Of a stretch of DNA of 36,256 nt, positions 8,453 to 20,010 are shown one piece after another. Each line of letters opens with the position of its first letter. The stretch's first letter is position 1. The notes under the pieces are model-generated. The model saw only the letters and a program-made list of their open reading frames with translations, was not told where the DNA came from and ran no database searches. This DNA is from Pleurotus djamor (lineage: Eukaryota; Basidiomycota; Agaricomycetes; Agaricales; Pleurotaceae), in contig JAPEVF010000464.1 of the NCBI GenBank assembly GCA_029747585.1, positions 1-36,256 on the forward strand, written 5' to 3'. The position numbers were made by a program, and so were the translations under genes.

Positions 8453-11400
8453 TCAAGCTGTGTCTTCAATATCTCCCATGTCGACATCCCAAAGGTGAAG
8501 TCCTACACTCCAGGCTCCAGATACGAGCCGCTTCCCATCAGGTGAGAAAGAAGATGACAAATCCCGTCCGCCAAATATATAAAACTCCCAGATTTTCTCC
8601 CAGGTATGACATCTCCATATCCGTATCTCGCCACCATTGCTCCCCGTCGCAAGCACCCGTCCATCGTGCCGGAATGCCAGACAAACAATTGCATCATCAT
8701 GGGCTTTGAAAGTGTGTTCGATCTTTCCCTGATCGGGGCTCCAAATCTTCACTGCGCCATCCACGGTGCCAGCAACAACCCAATCTCCAGAAGGACTCCA
8801 CGCGAGTGATCGTGCGTTTTTGGAATCTTCCAGCTCGATCAATGAGTCGTCCGACAAACTCCATAATTTGTTGGGACCGTCATCAGAAATTTTGAGCACA
8901 AATCTAGAACCATCCCTTGAGAAAGCAGGCAACCAGATCCCGTCATCCCCGCCCTTGAACCTCTTGAACACCTCCCATTGGTCTTCTTCCCGCCGCCATA
9001 GCTTGATCCAGCCATTCTTATGCCCGGATGCCAGAGTTTGGCAGTCATCAGAGAAGCACAGAGAGGTGATGCTACCACTGTCAATGTGTTCCTCTTTGTC
9101 AGTAACTTTGATGACCAAGGGTGGCTTGGTTGTGGTGTTGATGATGCTAACCTCCCTTCCATCCCGAACAGCTACATGTGAGCCGTCACGAGATATGGTT
9201 GACCCCCTTCCTTTACACCGTACAATTTCCTTTGTAAGTTGAGTGGAACCATCCCAAATTGAAAGAATTTGGGACCATTTATAGGAACTCCAAAGATCCC
9301 TTGTGAAAATGATTTGAGACGGATCTGCACCTAAGAAACTGACATGGCGGAGACTGCCTCCAATTAGTTGTCTTTCAATAAGAACTGTGTACAATGGTCA
9401 GAATGATTGATATTTCCTCTACCACAATAACGACAAACCAAATTGTTGGAGAACTTTGAATAAGTCATCTCGATGAGTCGTCCGAACTTCCGAGGCCCAT
9501 CGGTACACTTGGGAAGGCAATGGGCGCGGAACAGTAGTTGTAGAAATGTGCTTCCAAGGGGCCCAAGCGCGGGCAAAGAGCCGTACGAGCGTCTTCTTGG
9601 ATTCTGGCGACGGTGTTATCGTGTTATCCCGCACCGCCGTAGTGATTGTCTTCAAGAGAATCTCGGCCGCATCAGGGACTTCACGGAGAGATGACAGTCG
9701 GGTTGCTGCAAGCAAAGTGAGGAGATACATGCGACGAGAGGGGAGAACGGTAACACACGGTCATCCAAGAATGACTGTAGCGTCTGTATGCCCACAGTCA
9801 GGGTACTCAATGCAGACCCTCGATCTCCCTGCCCAGATTCGAGGACATCGCAGGCTTGAGACAATGTACTTAGTACATGTGAAGCGTTCTCAAAGGGATC
9901 TTGCTCAATGATGGGCAAATACTCCCCCTGCGAGTACTCGGAGAAAAGGGTTGACCATTCAGAGATCTCAAGCGACGAATGAAGGACTGCCTTCGGACGG
10001 TATTTTGGCATGGCCTGCAAAAACTTCAAGCTTACTTCTTGGAAGAAAGAAAGAATAGCGACTTTTACGCACGTCAGGCATCTCAGCGGATGCGCCATTT
10101 CGTTCTAAATCTCCTTCCCTTGACATTCGCCTTTCAGGTATCAAGTTCTCCGCTCTTGCACCTCGGAGTCGTTTGATATAACCAAAAAACACAGTTGCAA
10201 CACCCCGAGATGTACTAGTTTCCGGAGGTGACGCGCGATCCTCATCTGACGGGGCGGTATGACTCTATGATTCCTCAGTGATTAGTATATTTCATATGGT
10301 GAGACACATATTACAGACCTCGGCCCTTGCTGTAACTTCTGTGGTACCTAGTGGCAAGGACGTGTGCTTTGCAGGTGTGGCAAAGACAGACTGGTGGATG
10401 AGTTGGCCAGATTGAATTTTTCGGGGTTTTCCAAGATGTGGCCTAGACGGTGAATCAGTCAAAAGATGTCCAATGACTAAACATGTTTGTGGGTCTCACC
10501 GCCAAGTCAAGCTATCCTTGTCCTTGTAGGAAAGTGCCCCAAAGGGAATGATCTCCAAAAGCATCCAAACCCCTGTTAGCGATTCCTTTGGTGTCACAGG
10601 CACCCAGTTTCCTGTATACGGTTCAATCAGAAGGCCACAGAACTGAGCCTCGTATGTCATCCATCGAAGCGAGTCGCTGAAGTTCTCCAGGTACTTGTTT
10701 CGGACATTCCCTCCGCCACTGAGGAGTTTCACATTCAATTCCAGGGCCGAGGTACGTCAGAGGGGGATATTACTCACATATCAGAGTGTGTTCCTTTGAA
10801 CCAAACTTCCTTGATGTCAGCTTTTGTTTCTCCTTCAATGGGACCGAGGCCTCCATTCACATACTCCGGTTGAAATTTTGCACGACGCTCATCCAAGGCC
10901 AGTGCGTGACGAAAGTGGCAGACGTGGCCCATTCCGGATACCGTCTCGGGGAGCGACTTTCCCCGGAACACTCCAATTGAAGACACTGTATCCCTAGAAT
11001 AGTTCATATGAATATCAGCGATAAAAGGATTGAAAGTCATGACACACCATGCGCCGACAAAATGGACTTTAACATCCTTGTGACACAAAGACTTCTTGAA
11101 CGACCAGCAGAGCTCGTCTTCCTCGCTACTGAACGTCGGCCGCTTGTTGTTGCCTTCTGGAGTCGACGTTGGCCCTCTCGTCGCATCGCCATCGGTCTTG
11201 GTTGAGGCTCGCTTCGAGTGCGCCGTCGTAGCTGTGTATAGCTCATACGCGCTGTCAATCCAGTGTCAGCCAAGCTCTGCGGAAATGTGCGACCAACGCA
11301 CAAGGGAATCTGGGTCTCATTTCCTTTATGGAGAAGCCCGACCCTTTCGATCATTCCCGCAATGACGCGGACTTGATATGCACCTCTCGAAAAGCCTATA

Positions 11401-12017
11401 ACCACGATGAGGTCCTGTAATGAAATTCAACGAGCGAAATACTCGCCGAAGAGGAAGATCCGGTCGCCAGGTTCATAGTTTTCGGACAGCCACTTGTATG
11501 CGGCATGTACAATCCTTTCAAAATTCCTACGTATAGAGGTCACTTGGCTAGTCAGAGATTCACAAGAAAGGGATTACATACCAGGCGATTGCGGTGTCGA
11601 TGTGGTTGTAGACGACTTGTTTCCAGTAGTTCCACGATCGAAACGATGGTCGGGCATAGGTGCCAATGCCACTGTTGTAGTACACAAGCTGCTCTATATC
11701 GCCATCGATTTTGATGATTCGGCTGAAGAGCTCGACGACATTCGTGCTCTTGATGACAATCACATTAGTACGAGTTATGTGCAAACGAAGGGGGAGAGAA
11801 AACCAACATTGACGCTAAATTGATTGGATGTACCGTCGATGTTCACGATGAGGTGACGGACTTTCCGCAGTTTTCTAGGAAGTGGGTGTTTTGGGCAATC
11901 GAAGAGAGCTGTATGAATATCGGGTTTGGTGTCTTCGGCGGAGGGCTTTGGTAGTCGAGGGGGGTTGGCGTCCTCGCGCGTGCGCAAGCTAGGAATTGTT
12001 GGTTGTGTAGATGACAT
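8453..12017 (-). CDS. Copy 2: DUF2235 hydrolase-WD40 fusion protein, intact
   Basis: Twelve exons: 12017-11808, 11748-11582, 11526-11447, 11395-11302, 11251-11048, 10993-10778, 10718-10500, 10442-10319, 10264-10073, 10014-9759, 9705-9439, 9384-8453. Lengths sum to 2961 nt, a continuous 986-residue frame. Residues about 54-400 are a DUF2235 (Tle1-like alpha/beta hydrolase) domain with DGT at 61-63, nucleophile elbow GFSRG (Ser155), WDTV (Asp253) and HSDIGGG (His321). By family these are the triad, with likely phospholipase or esterase activity. A proline-rich leader and a helical linker flank it. Residues 677-986 form seven WD40 blades, a protein-binding platform. No signal peptide or membrane segment is evident. 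The start is fixed by alignment with the other copies. Intron 3 uses a GC donor (GCGAGT). Exon 9 is one 192-nt exon where copies 3 and 4 have several. The substrate and partner are unknown. Confidence 0.88.
11445..11446 (-). other. Non-canonical GC splice donor of copy 2 intron 3
   Basis: The minus strand reads CTTCG|GCGAGT where copies 3, 4 and 5 have GTGAGT, GTGGGT and GTGAGC. Exon 3 keeps its 80-nt length only if this GC is used. Reading through gives a stop seven codons on. Confidence 0.65.
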
Positions 12018-12861
12018 GATGAATAAGGATCGATGGGGAAGCTAAGACGATGGAGCCATGGAAGAGCGGCGGCGAGAAACGAGAAGCAGGAAGGGGGCGA
12101 AGACCTCCGGGGAGAAGGGACTGGGAGCTCAGGGGGGGAAATCGATGAGTTCTATGGGCGAAGTGAACGGTGAATATATACAGAAATTAGTACGTGGCGG
12201 TTTGGGGGGACAAGCAAGTGGGACATGCCTGTGAACCTGACTGACCGGAAACCGAGCCAACGGATAGATGGAAGCTAGGACTGGGTAAAACCACGTACAT
12301 CGAGACCATGAGTTCAGGAACTCACAAGGCCATTGTGAGCTGTGTTCCTATCATATCAGTGATGTAGCATATTTCTGTGAGGCAGATGACTCGAGCAGCG
12401 GTAACTCTATGCCAGAATCTCTGCCTCAAGGTGCGGGCAGTGAATCATGGTAACAAATGAAGTTGATGGAGCTCCGCTGAGGCGCTGAAAGTTGGCTTCG
12501 TAAAAATGGACTACTCGCAAGCATCATGAGAAACACACACATGAGATGATGGAAAACTTGCCATCATGACCGGGATATGCTTCGCCGCGCGCCCCCTTCG
12601 CATTCTGNAGCGTCCTTGGTTATCTATAGCTGATAACGTAGCGAAATCCGCGGTCAACGCATAGCAAAGCAGTGGATGATGGTATCCGTCAACAGCATAC
12701 GTGCGGCTTGTCGAGATAACGGTGTGAATGAGCGCAAAATGGGCGTCAGGCATCATAGCCAATTTTGAACCCTGCTTCAGGCATGTCAGTGTCATGAGAA
12801 GTGTAGAAACTGCAAACACTACCTGATGAGACCCACAACCACCGTGCTAGTACGAGGGATG
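12018..12861 (-). promoter_or_regulatory. 5' flank of copy 2, no gene recognised
   Basis: This is the upstream region of copy 2. It is partly alignable with the 5' flanks of copies 3, 4 and 5. The clearest shared marks are a GCGCTGAA word near 12481 (also near 18888, 26816 and 35149) and an ACCGTTATCTCGACAAGCCG-like block near 12722 (minus strand), about 0.6-0.7 kb from the start codon in each copy. No clear TATA box was found near the start codon. No frame here looks coding. Confidence 0.35.
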
Positions 12862-14870
12862 CCAAAGGGTGTCAACGTTAGGAAGCCTCTGAGCATAAGA
12901 CAAAACAGACAAAAGGTAGGGATAACGCGGTCTGTGGTCCACCCGATATGACTTGAAAGATACGCGTAGCTTCTGTTTCACATAGAAGAGCCCATTCCGA
13001 GTCCACTGTTGCACGATGTCGAGCACAGAAGTGGGAGGTACCAGTCTACCAGATCTTGTCCAAATCGCGTCACCTCTTGAGACTGATGTATACTTATATG
13101 TCGTGATGGATGACTGTTGATGAAGAAAGTTCAGGCAGTGGAAGTCAAATCATTGAGAGATCCAGCCACAATGTGAAAGGCTAGGTTCTAACGAGGAAGA
13201 AGAGTGCCAGGCTCGTGGCTGCTTGCGCTGGGTCTGACCGAACCAGTCGGCGGCTAAATTTGGTCAGGCGCAACGTCGCGCCTTCGGTTGGTTGTGTGCC
13301 TGTGACGTCATTCCCTCGTTTTCAAGAGATTCCAGATATGTCCACAGACTCTACCTTCTCGACGTTTTCAACCATACCCCTCCGCCTCCCTCCGCTACCA
13401 CTTGGTCGCAACACACCGATAACTATGAAGCATAGCACAAGTGTCCGACATCCATTGCGGCACGATGTGCCACTTTGGTCCCCCCAGTAGGCCATCTCGA
13501 CGTGCCAACGGGATACTGATCGACGATGGAAATATGGAGGTATTCTGTGGGTTAGAGGAAAAGAGGAAAGACCCCAGAATAAAAAGTAAAAAGACGCGGC
13601 GGGTTTGGTGAGTAACTCTGCTTCACTGATTTGGAGATCTTCAAGTTAACAAACTTGGTTTCTTTTTCTTGTCTTTGGCCACCAGTTGAATGATTCGCTG
13701 CAGAATCTAGATAGAGTGACTAGAGTACTGAGCATACGCCACGCGTAAACAGTATCCCGATATCCCTCAAACCCTTTTGCTATGACCCATTCTCGAGTTC
13801 GAGTTCTCTCCCTGGTACCATGATCGCTGCAAAGACCTGCAGGGGCGTTTTGTGGCTTCTTCGTGATAAGTCACATCGAGTGCTGAAGTGATGACACTTC
13901 AAGCCATCGCATCGTTGTGCGTGATTTGAAGGAAAGCCTTCTCCGTCGTACACCACAGCGCCGTCGTCCTGATCATGTCCTCAGATTTTGCCCCATCCCA
14001 GGGTATTCGTACTTCTATACTTCGATCAAGAATAGCGACACCAACATCAGCGTCACCTCTATAAACTGTGGGCTCGCAAAACAGAACCTATGTACCTCTA
14101 CTTACGAGCCCTCGGCGCTCCTCATCATATACCTTCCTCCTCGTGGTCCTTACTCGGAATCGCACGCACAACCGTGTCTTCTACTACTGGCTTTTCGGAT
14201 CTTTTGGGTTGGCCCGGCTGAGGTAGAAAGGGTAGAGGATGAGGTCACATTGCGTCTGACCTCTCAGCATGTCTTTGATCCACTACAAGGCGACTAGAAC
14301 GTTCACTCACGCTCTAGGATATAGTAGAGAAAGTCAGACGCTGTAGAGAGCCGCCCTCAAAGATCTACGTCTATCGCCTGCCGAATGGAAAATGGAACAA
14401 AAAACTGGCTGGATAGGCTTGCGGTTCGAGTTTGTTAGACAGTGCGTTCCCGTCTCTACTTACCACTACCAACTGAGAAGTTGACTCGTCCAGCTCTCCA
14501 GACTTTCCTTTACCCTTGAAGCTGCCACGCACTCTAAACATGGTTGTGGTGCGTAGGTGGGTAGGACGAGGATCGAAAAGGACGAATGACGGAACACGAA
14601 AGGGACAAGATCGTATGCACTTGATAACGCGGACTGAACGCCCGAGAGTTGCGGTCTCTTCGTATGCGAGATCGTTGGAGGCACCGAGAAGGAATCGCTA
14701 GTAGAGCGAGAGAGGCATTGGGGAAATAAAGTATTGTAGTACTTGTCCACCAACTCGAGAGCCTGTCGTTCACGAAAGCCAACCTCAGGTCCGAGCGATG
14801 TAAGTATGAGATATCTAAGTTGGTCATTATTATACGTGGATCAGAACAATAATTGCGAAGAAAGTCTACT
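12862..14870. repeat. Spacer 2 duplicated block, shortest version
   Basis: Homologous to spacer 1 from 3544 on. It keeps the TCAACGTTAGGAAGC segment (12877), the TAAATTT/TGACGTCA box, the TTG|GTGAGTAA intron-like segment (13608-13685), the CATTCGTACTTCTAT-like segment (near 14003), the GCTCTAGGATATAG box (14311) and a worn form of the relic exon near 14510. Most of the downstream half present in spacers 1 and 4 is missing. No intact gene was seen. Confidence 0.65.
13303..13310. promoter_or_regulatory. CRE-like palindrome TGACGTCA, spacer 2
   Basis: A perfect TGACGTCA after GTGTGCCTG, with GGCTAAATTTGG about 40 bp earlier, matching the arrangement in spacers 1, 3 and 4. Confidence 0.5.
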
Positions 14871-14909
14871 TAGGGCAGTCATACGAGTTCGGAGCGAGGT
14901 ACAGATAAA

Positions 14910-17900
14910 TCAAACTATGTCCTCGATATCTTCCATGTCAACATCCCAAAGATAAAGACCCAAACTGCCAGATGCAAGCCGCTTCCCATCAGGCGAAAAA
15001 GCAAGTGACAAAACGGGTCGGCCAACATCAAACTCCCAGACTTTCTCCCAGTTATGGCATCTCCATATTCGTATCCTGCAGTTAAAGCTCCCCGTCGCAA
15101 ACACCTGTCCATCGTGCCGGAATGCCAGACACCAAATTGGATGACCATGGGCTTTGCAAGTGTGTGCGATGTTTCCCCGATGGGGGCTCCAAATCTTCAC
15201 ACCGCCGTCGGCAGTGCCAGCAGCAATCCAATCTCCAGACGGACTCCATGCCAGCGATTGTATCTCTTGGGAATCTTCCAGCTCTATCAATGAGTCGTCC
15301 AGCGAACTCCATACTTTGGTAGGTTCAATACCAAACACAAACACCAATCTAGTGCCATCCCTTGAGAAGGCTAGGCACCAGATCTGATGATCCCCGCCTT
15401 TAAACCTCTTAAACACCTTCCATTGGCCTTCTTCCTTTTGCCATAGCGTGATCCAGCCATTCTCATGCCCGGATGCCAGAGTTTGGCAGTCATCAGAGAA
15501 GCACCGAGATGTGATGTCGCCGCAGTCAATGTGTTCCTCTTCAAGGATCGCTTCGGTGACCAAGGGCGGCTCAGTTGTGGTGTTGATGATGCTAACCTCC
15601 CCTCCATCCGCAACAGCAACATGACAACCGTCACGAGAGATCCTCGACCAACTTCCTCTACACTGAAGAATGATATTCTTCGCAGGTTGAGCGGAACCAT
15701 CATAGATTGAGGCAACTTCAATACGCTCTTTGGACTCCCCACGATACGTGAATATGATATGAGATGGATCTGCACCTAAGAAAGCAACATCGTGGACAAT
15801 TTCAGAGGTGGGCCATTGTGCGATGAGGGCTATGCACGATGGTAAGAACGATGGATATCTCCTTTGTCACGTAGCAAAAAAGACAAACCAGATACTTGGA
15901 GAACTATAAGTAGGTCCTCTCGATGAGTCGCTCGAACCTCCAAGCCCCATCGGTACACTTGAGCTGGAGTTATGCGGGATCCCCTAGCTGTTGGAATTTC
16001 TTTGGGAGCTGGCAAAAGTACGACAGCTCTCTGCTTGTAAGCTGCTAAAGCGCGGGCAAAGAGTTGAACAAGGGTCCCTTTCGATTTCTGCGTTAGCTTT
16101 GTCGAGGTTTGCCGCACAGCAGTAGTTATCGCCTTCAAGAGGATTTCTTGCGCCTCAGGGACTTCCAAAAGTGATGATAGACGCGTCGCTATGAACAAAA
16201 TCATTTTTATATGTGCGCCGAAAGGAAAAAGGAAGACCTGCGACTCACGATCATCTAAGAACGACTGCAGGGTCTGTATGCCAACGGCGAGGGAATTCAA
16301 TGTAGATCCTTGATCTCCCTGTCCAGAACTGAGGGCATCGCAGGCTTGAGACAATGAGTTCAGTATGTGGGAAGCATTTTCAAAGGGATCTGGCTCAATG
16401 AAATCGTTTGTTGGCGAGTACTGAGAGAAAAGGGTTGCCCAGTTGGGCATTTTGAGTAACGGGTGAAAACTCGCTTTCGGACAGTATGCCATGGATAATG
16501 ATTTCAACTAACAAGATGTTGAAATTTTCATCTGTAAGGCGGAGAATAGTGACGCGCACCTCAGGGACTTTTGCGACATGGAAGGACTGATGCACTGGCA
16601 TCAGCGTGTGAAGCCAAAAGGCACGAAGGGTTCACGCACCCCAGGCATCTTGACTGATGCATCACTTTCATCTATTACTTCCTCGCACACTGGTCGCGTT
16701 TCAAATAGGGGAGCCTGACGGATGTGCTTTTAAGCCTTGACACACCCAAGAAGCATGGTCGAAAATACCTCGAACGTAGTTTCCAATGAGTCCTCATCCT
16801 CTACATCACCTTCTGACGATGCGTCGTGCGTTCCCGAGTGCTTGGGGAGTGTGCCAAAAACAGACTGGTGTATGAATTGACCAGGTTGGATGGTTCGCGG
16901 TTGTCCAAGATGTGGCCTTGACAGGGAGTCAGTCAAAAGATGTCCGAACGATCCTACTGATGACAGGAGCTCACCACCACGTTAAGCTATCCTTATCCAT
17001 ATAAGAAAGTGCCCCGAACGGAATAATCTCCAACAACATCCAAAACCACGTCAACGATTCCTTCGGTGTCACAGGCACCCATTTCCCGGTATATGGCTTA
17101 ACCAGGAGACCGCAGGACTGCGCTTCGAACGTCATCCATCGAAGCGAGTCGCTGAAATTGTTGAGGTACTTGTTTTGGATATTGCCGCCGCCGCTGGCAA
17201 GATTATACTAGATTGAGTAGAACATCCAGGGAGAGATATCACTCACATGTCAGAGTGCGTTCCCTTGAACCATACCTCCTTCACGTCGCCTCCGTTTTCT
17301 CCCCCGATGGGGCCGAGACCCCCGTTCACATATTCTGGTTGAAATTTCGCCCGGCGCTCATCCAAGGCCAGCGCATGACGGAAATGACACACATGGCCCA
17401 TACCGGACACTGTCTCGGGGAGAGACTTTCCACGGAAGACTCCAATTGACGACACCGTATCCCTAATACAAACTAGATCAACATCTGCAATGGAGGAAGT
17501 CATCGGATGCGATACACCACGCCCCAACGAAATGGACCCTGACGTCCTCGTGACAAAGAGACTGTTTGAATGTCGAACAGAGCTGCTCTTCGTCGCTCTC
17601 GTGTGCTTGCTGCTCGTTCTGACCTCTCTCGCCGTCAGTCTGGGTCGCGCCTCGTTTTGAATGAGCCATCACGGCGGTGTACAGCTCATACGCACTAACC
17701 ATGCAGTGGGTCAGCTAAGAACGATAGGAACATGCAACCGACGTACAAGGCAATTTGAGTCTCGTTGCCTTTGTGGAGAAGTCCGACCGTTTCAATCATC
17801 CCTGCGATGACGCGGATCTGATATGCGCCCCTTGAGAAGCCTGAAATCACGATGAGGAGTTGGAACGGATACAACTAGCGCAATACTCACCGAAGAGAAA

Positions 17901-18475
17901 AATCCGGNTCGCCAGGTTCGTAGTTCTCGGATAGCCACTTGTAAGCGGCGTGAACGATCCTTTCGAAATTCCTACCCATCATCCTCGTCATAAATCAAGT
18001 CAAACATTCACAAAAGAGCAATGACATACCAGGCAATGGCGGTATCAATGTGATTGTAAAGGGCTTGCTTCCAGTAGCTGAACGAGCGAAACGATGGTCG
18101 AGCGTATGTACCAATGCCGCTATTGTAGTAAACGAGCTGCTCGACATCGCCGCCGCTCTTGATTATTCGACTAAAGAGCTCGACAACATTGGTACTCTAT
18201 GTCACATCAACATTAGTAAGTACATAAACGCGACGCAAAACACAGGAAAGAAAACAAACATTGACGCTAAATTGGTTGGACGTGCCATCGAGGTTTACAA
18301 TGAGGTTACGCCTCCCCCGTCCGTTAGGAAGAACATTGCCTTGGTGAGGACAACCACCGAAGAGAGCCGTACGGATGTCGGGTTTGGTTTCTTCTGCGGT
18401 GGGTTTCGGTAGTCGAGGGGTATTGGCGTCTTCGGGTACGCGCAGACCGGGCATCGGTGGCTGTTTTGACGCCAT
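14910..18475 (-). CDS. Copy 3: DUF2235 hydrolase-WD40 fusion, near intact
   Basis: Thirteen exons: 18475-18260, 18196-18031, 17971-17891, 17840-17747, 17694-17518, 17462-17247, 17193-16975, 16916-16769, 16714-16640, 16586-16560, 16507-16249, 16188-15889, 15829-14910. The total of 2898 nt gives 965 residues. The hydrolase motifs are DGT, GFSRG (Ser157), WDTV (Asp246) and HSDIGGG (His314). The WD40 propeller begins at about residue 660 and has seven blades. Exon 2 is one base short at a T run near 18060 (CTTAC for CTTTAC), and exon 3 is one base long because of the n at 17908, so the frame is wrong for about 40 residues and then restored. Both could be sequencing errors. The acidic linker (VCEEVIDESDASVKMPG) is shared with copy 4. 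If the two differences are real, the catalytic fold is probably damaged. Confidence 0.82.
17908..17908. other. Extra undetermined base in copy 3 exon 3
   Basis: The sequence CCGGnTCGCC replaces CCGGTCGCC of copy 2. The n adds one base to an exon that is 80 nt in copies 2, 4 and 5. Confidence 0.8.
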
Positions 18476-19341
18476 GACAAAGAAGGAGTGGCAGGGATGT
18501 TTGGAAGGAGGAACCTCAGTAGGAAAACCCTGAGGAAAAGTTGGCGGGCTCTACAGTTGAAGAGAGCCTTGAATAAATACAGAGTCTGTCGATCATGTGA
18601 AGGACTCACCGTGTCAATGAGGCTCCAAACGAGCAGGGGTCAGGAAGCCAGGAAAGTGCAGAACGACTGTGAACAACCGAATGAAACCATGTAACTCGGA
18701 GACCGTGAGTAGGAATTCACAGGATCTTCGTAAGTAGTACCCCAATTTCAGTCTCGCAGCACGGTAATGAAAGGCAGGTGCCTCGACCAGTGCTTGTGTT
18801 GGCAAAATATCTGCATCGAGGTGTGGATGCGATGAGGCAACAGGTACATGCCGAGTTGGTGAAGGCGACGAAATGGTTCTGTTGAAGCGCTGAGAAGCCG
18901 TTTCAGATGAAGGAAATGCCATGAAAACCCACGAAAAACATACACGAAGGAACAGGAATGCGAGTATCCTGACGAGAGTGTGGTTCTTCTCATATTTCCT
19001 TCGCCTTTCCTCTACTGCGTCTATTAGTTTATAGCTTAGATATAAGCATGCGTCCCAGGTAGACGAGAGCCGCAGTCACACACGCCTCCGATGTATGGCG
19101 ACTCGCGAGGTCACAGGTGGTAGATGAAGGCGTTCTAACGGAGGCAGATACACAGTTCGGCTCGTGTAGATTACGGTGAAAATGAGCGTTTGACACAAGT
19201 TTGACACCATATTAACCGTAGTTCCTGTTTCAAGCATGTTAGTGTCACGTACAATTGAGAACACAAGATAATACCTGAGAACGCGTAGTGCAGTTGGTCA
19301 AACGTTCTCGTAGCATGTAGGAGTTTTAATCAAGCACTTTA

Positions 19342-19379
19342 ACTGCTCCGTTTCCCACTGCTCCGTTTCCCACTGCTCC
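19342..19379. repeat. 15-bp tandem repeat, 2.5 units
   Basis: ACTGCTCCGTTTCCC is repeated twice exactly and a third, partial unit follows. It is absent from the homologous flank of copy 4. Confidence 0.85.
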
Positions 19380-19384
19380 TCTAA

Positions 19385-20010
19385 TCAATGGTGTCGCATG
19401 TTGCTATCGACACGCGACTGATAATATCGACAGACGGCGATACGCGTCCGAACCTCGATGGTTTGATGAGGTGGAGGCACTGAGGTGGTACGCCCAGTTG
19501 TCAAGTCCAAAGAAGTTTCAAGTTGCTTCATGGTGGATTCAAGTCTGATACATTGGAAGGATAGCGACTTCGCCAATGATTAATGATTCCAAAGATGTGG
19601 ACACCATTGTGGTCGGGACCAAGTCTTGGGCGTTTGAGAAGACGCGCGTACGAAGCCACGTGTGTGCATGCTTGGCGTTGCTCAGCCACCCTCCAACCAA
19701 GCGGTAAGTACAAGTACCAGCCAGGTTTCAACATTTTAACAGTCAACTATCGCATCCTGAGCTGAGGTCTCCCTTCAACGACTCGGGGAATACGTCACCG
19801 CCTCTATCGACCAGAGAGAGGGTCGTTCCTCAGGACAGACAGCCAGCCAAATGAATGAACCATCGAAGTGCGACTCTCGGCCTAGCTACCCGTCCCAGCT
19901 CGCTCCATCCCCTCGAACATGGCAAGATCTTCCACGAAGGCCATACACACGTCGAAGAGAACTCCTCCATGCAGCCAAAACCTTCAAGAAATAACGAGGA
20001 CGACGGCTAC
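19385..20010 (-). pseudogene. Decayed relic of a minus-strand spacer gene, spacer 3
   Basis: Minus-strand patches match the better-kept relic at 27216-28030. Near 19880-19970 the frame reads LFDVCMAFVEDLAMFE then RAGTGS and stops, against LFDAFMAFVEDISMLE and RAGTGSQ in spacer 4. Near 19500-19560 SNVSDL matches SNEADL, but the following codons are out of frame. I do not recognise the protein. Confidence 0.45.

Noticed and set aside
8766..9242. Long plus-strand open frame opposite the copy 2 WD40 exon (similar ones at 23051-23530 and 31618-31926)
   Set aside because: It is antisense to a well-supported WD40 exon and recurs only because the sense strand is conserved. Its translation has no family features.
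14910..18475. Separate DUF2235 and WD40 genes in each unit
   Set aside because: Stops after the hydrolase part fall inside segments bounded by good donors and acceptors. Splicing them out keeps phase in four copies, so one fusion gene is the simpler model.
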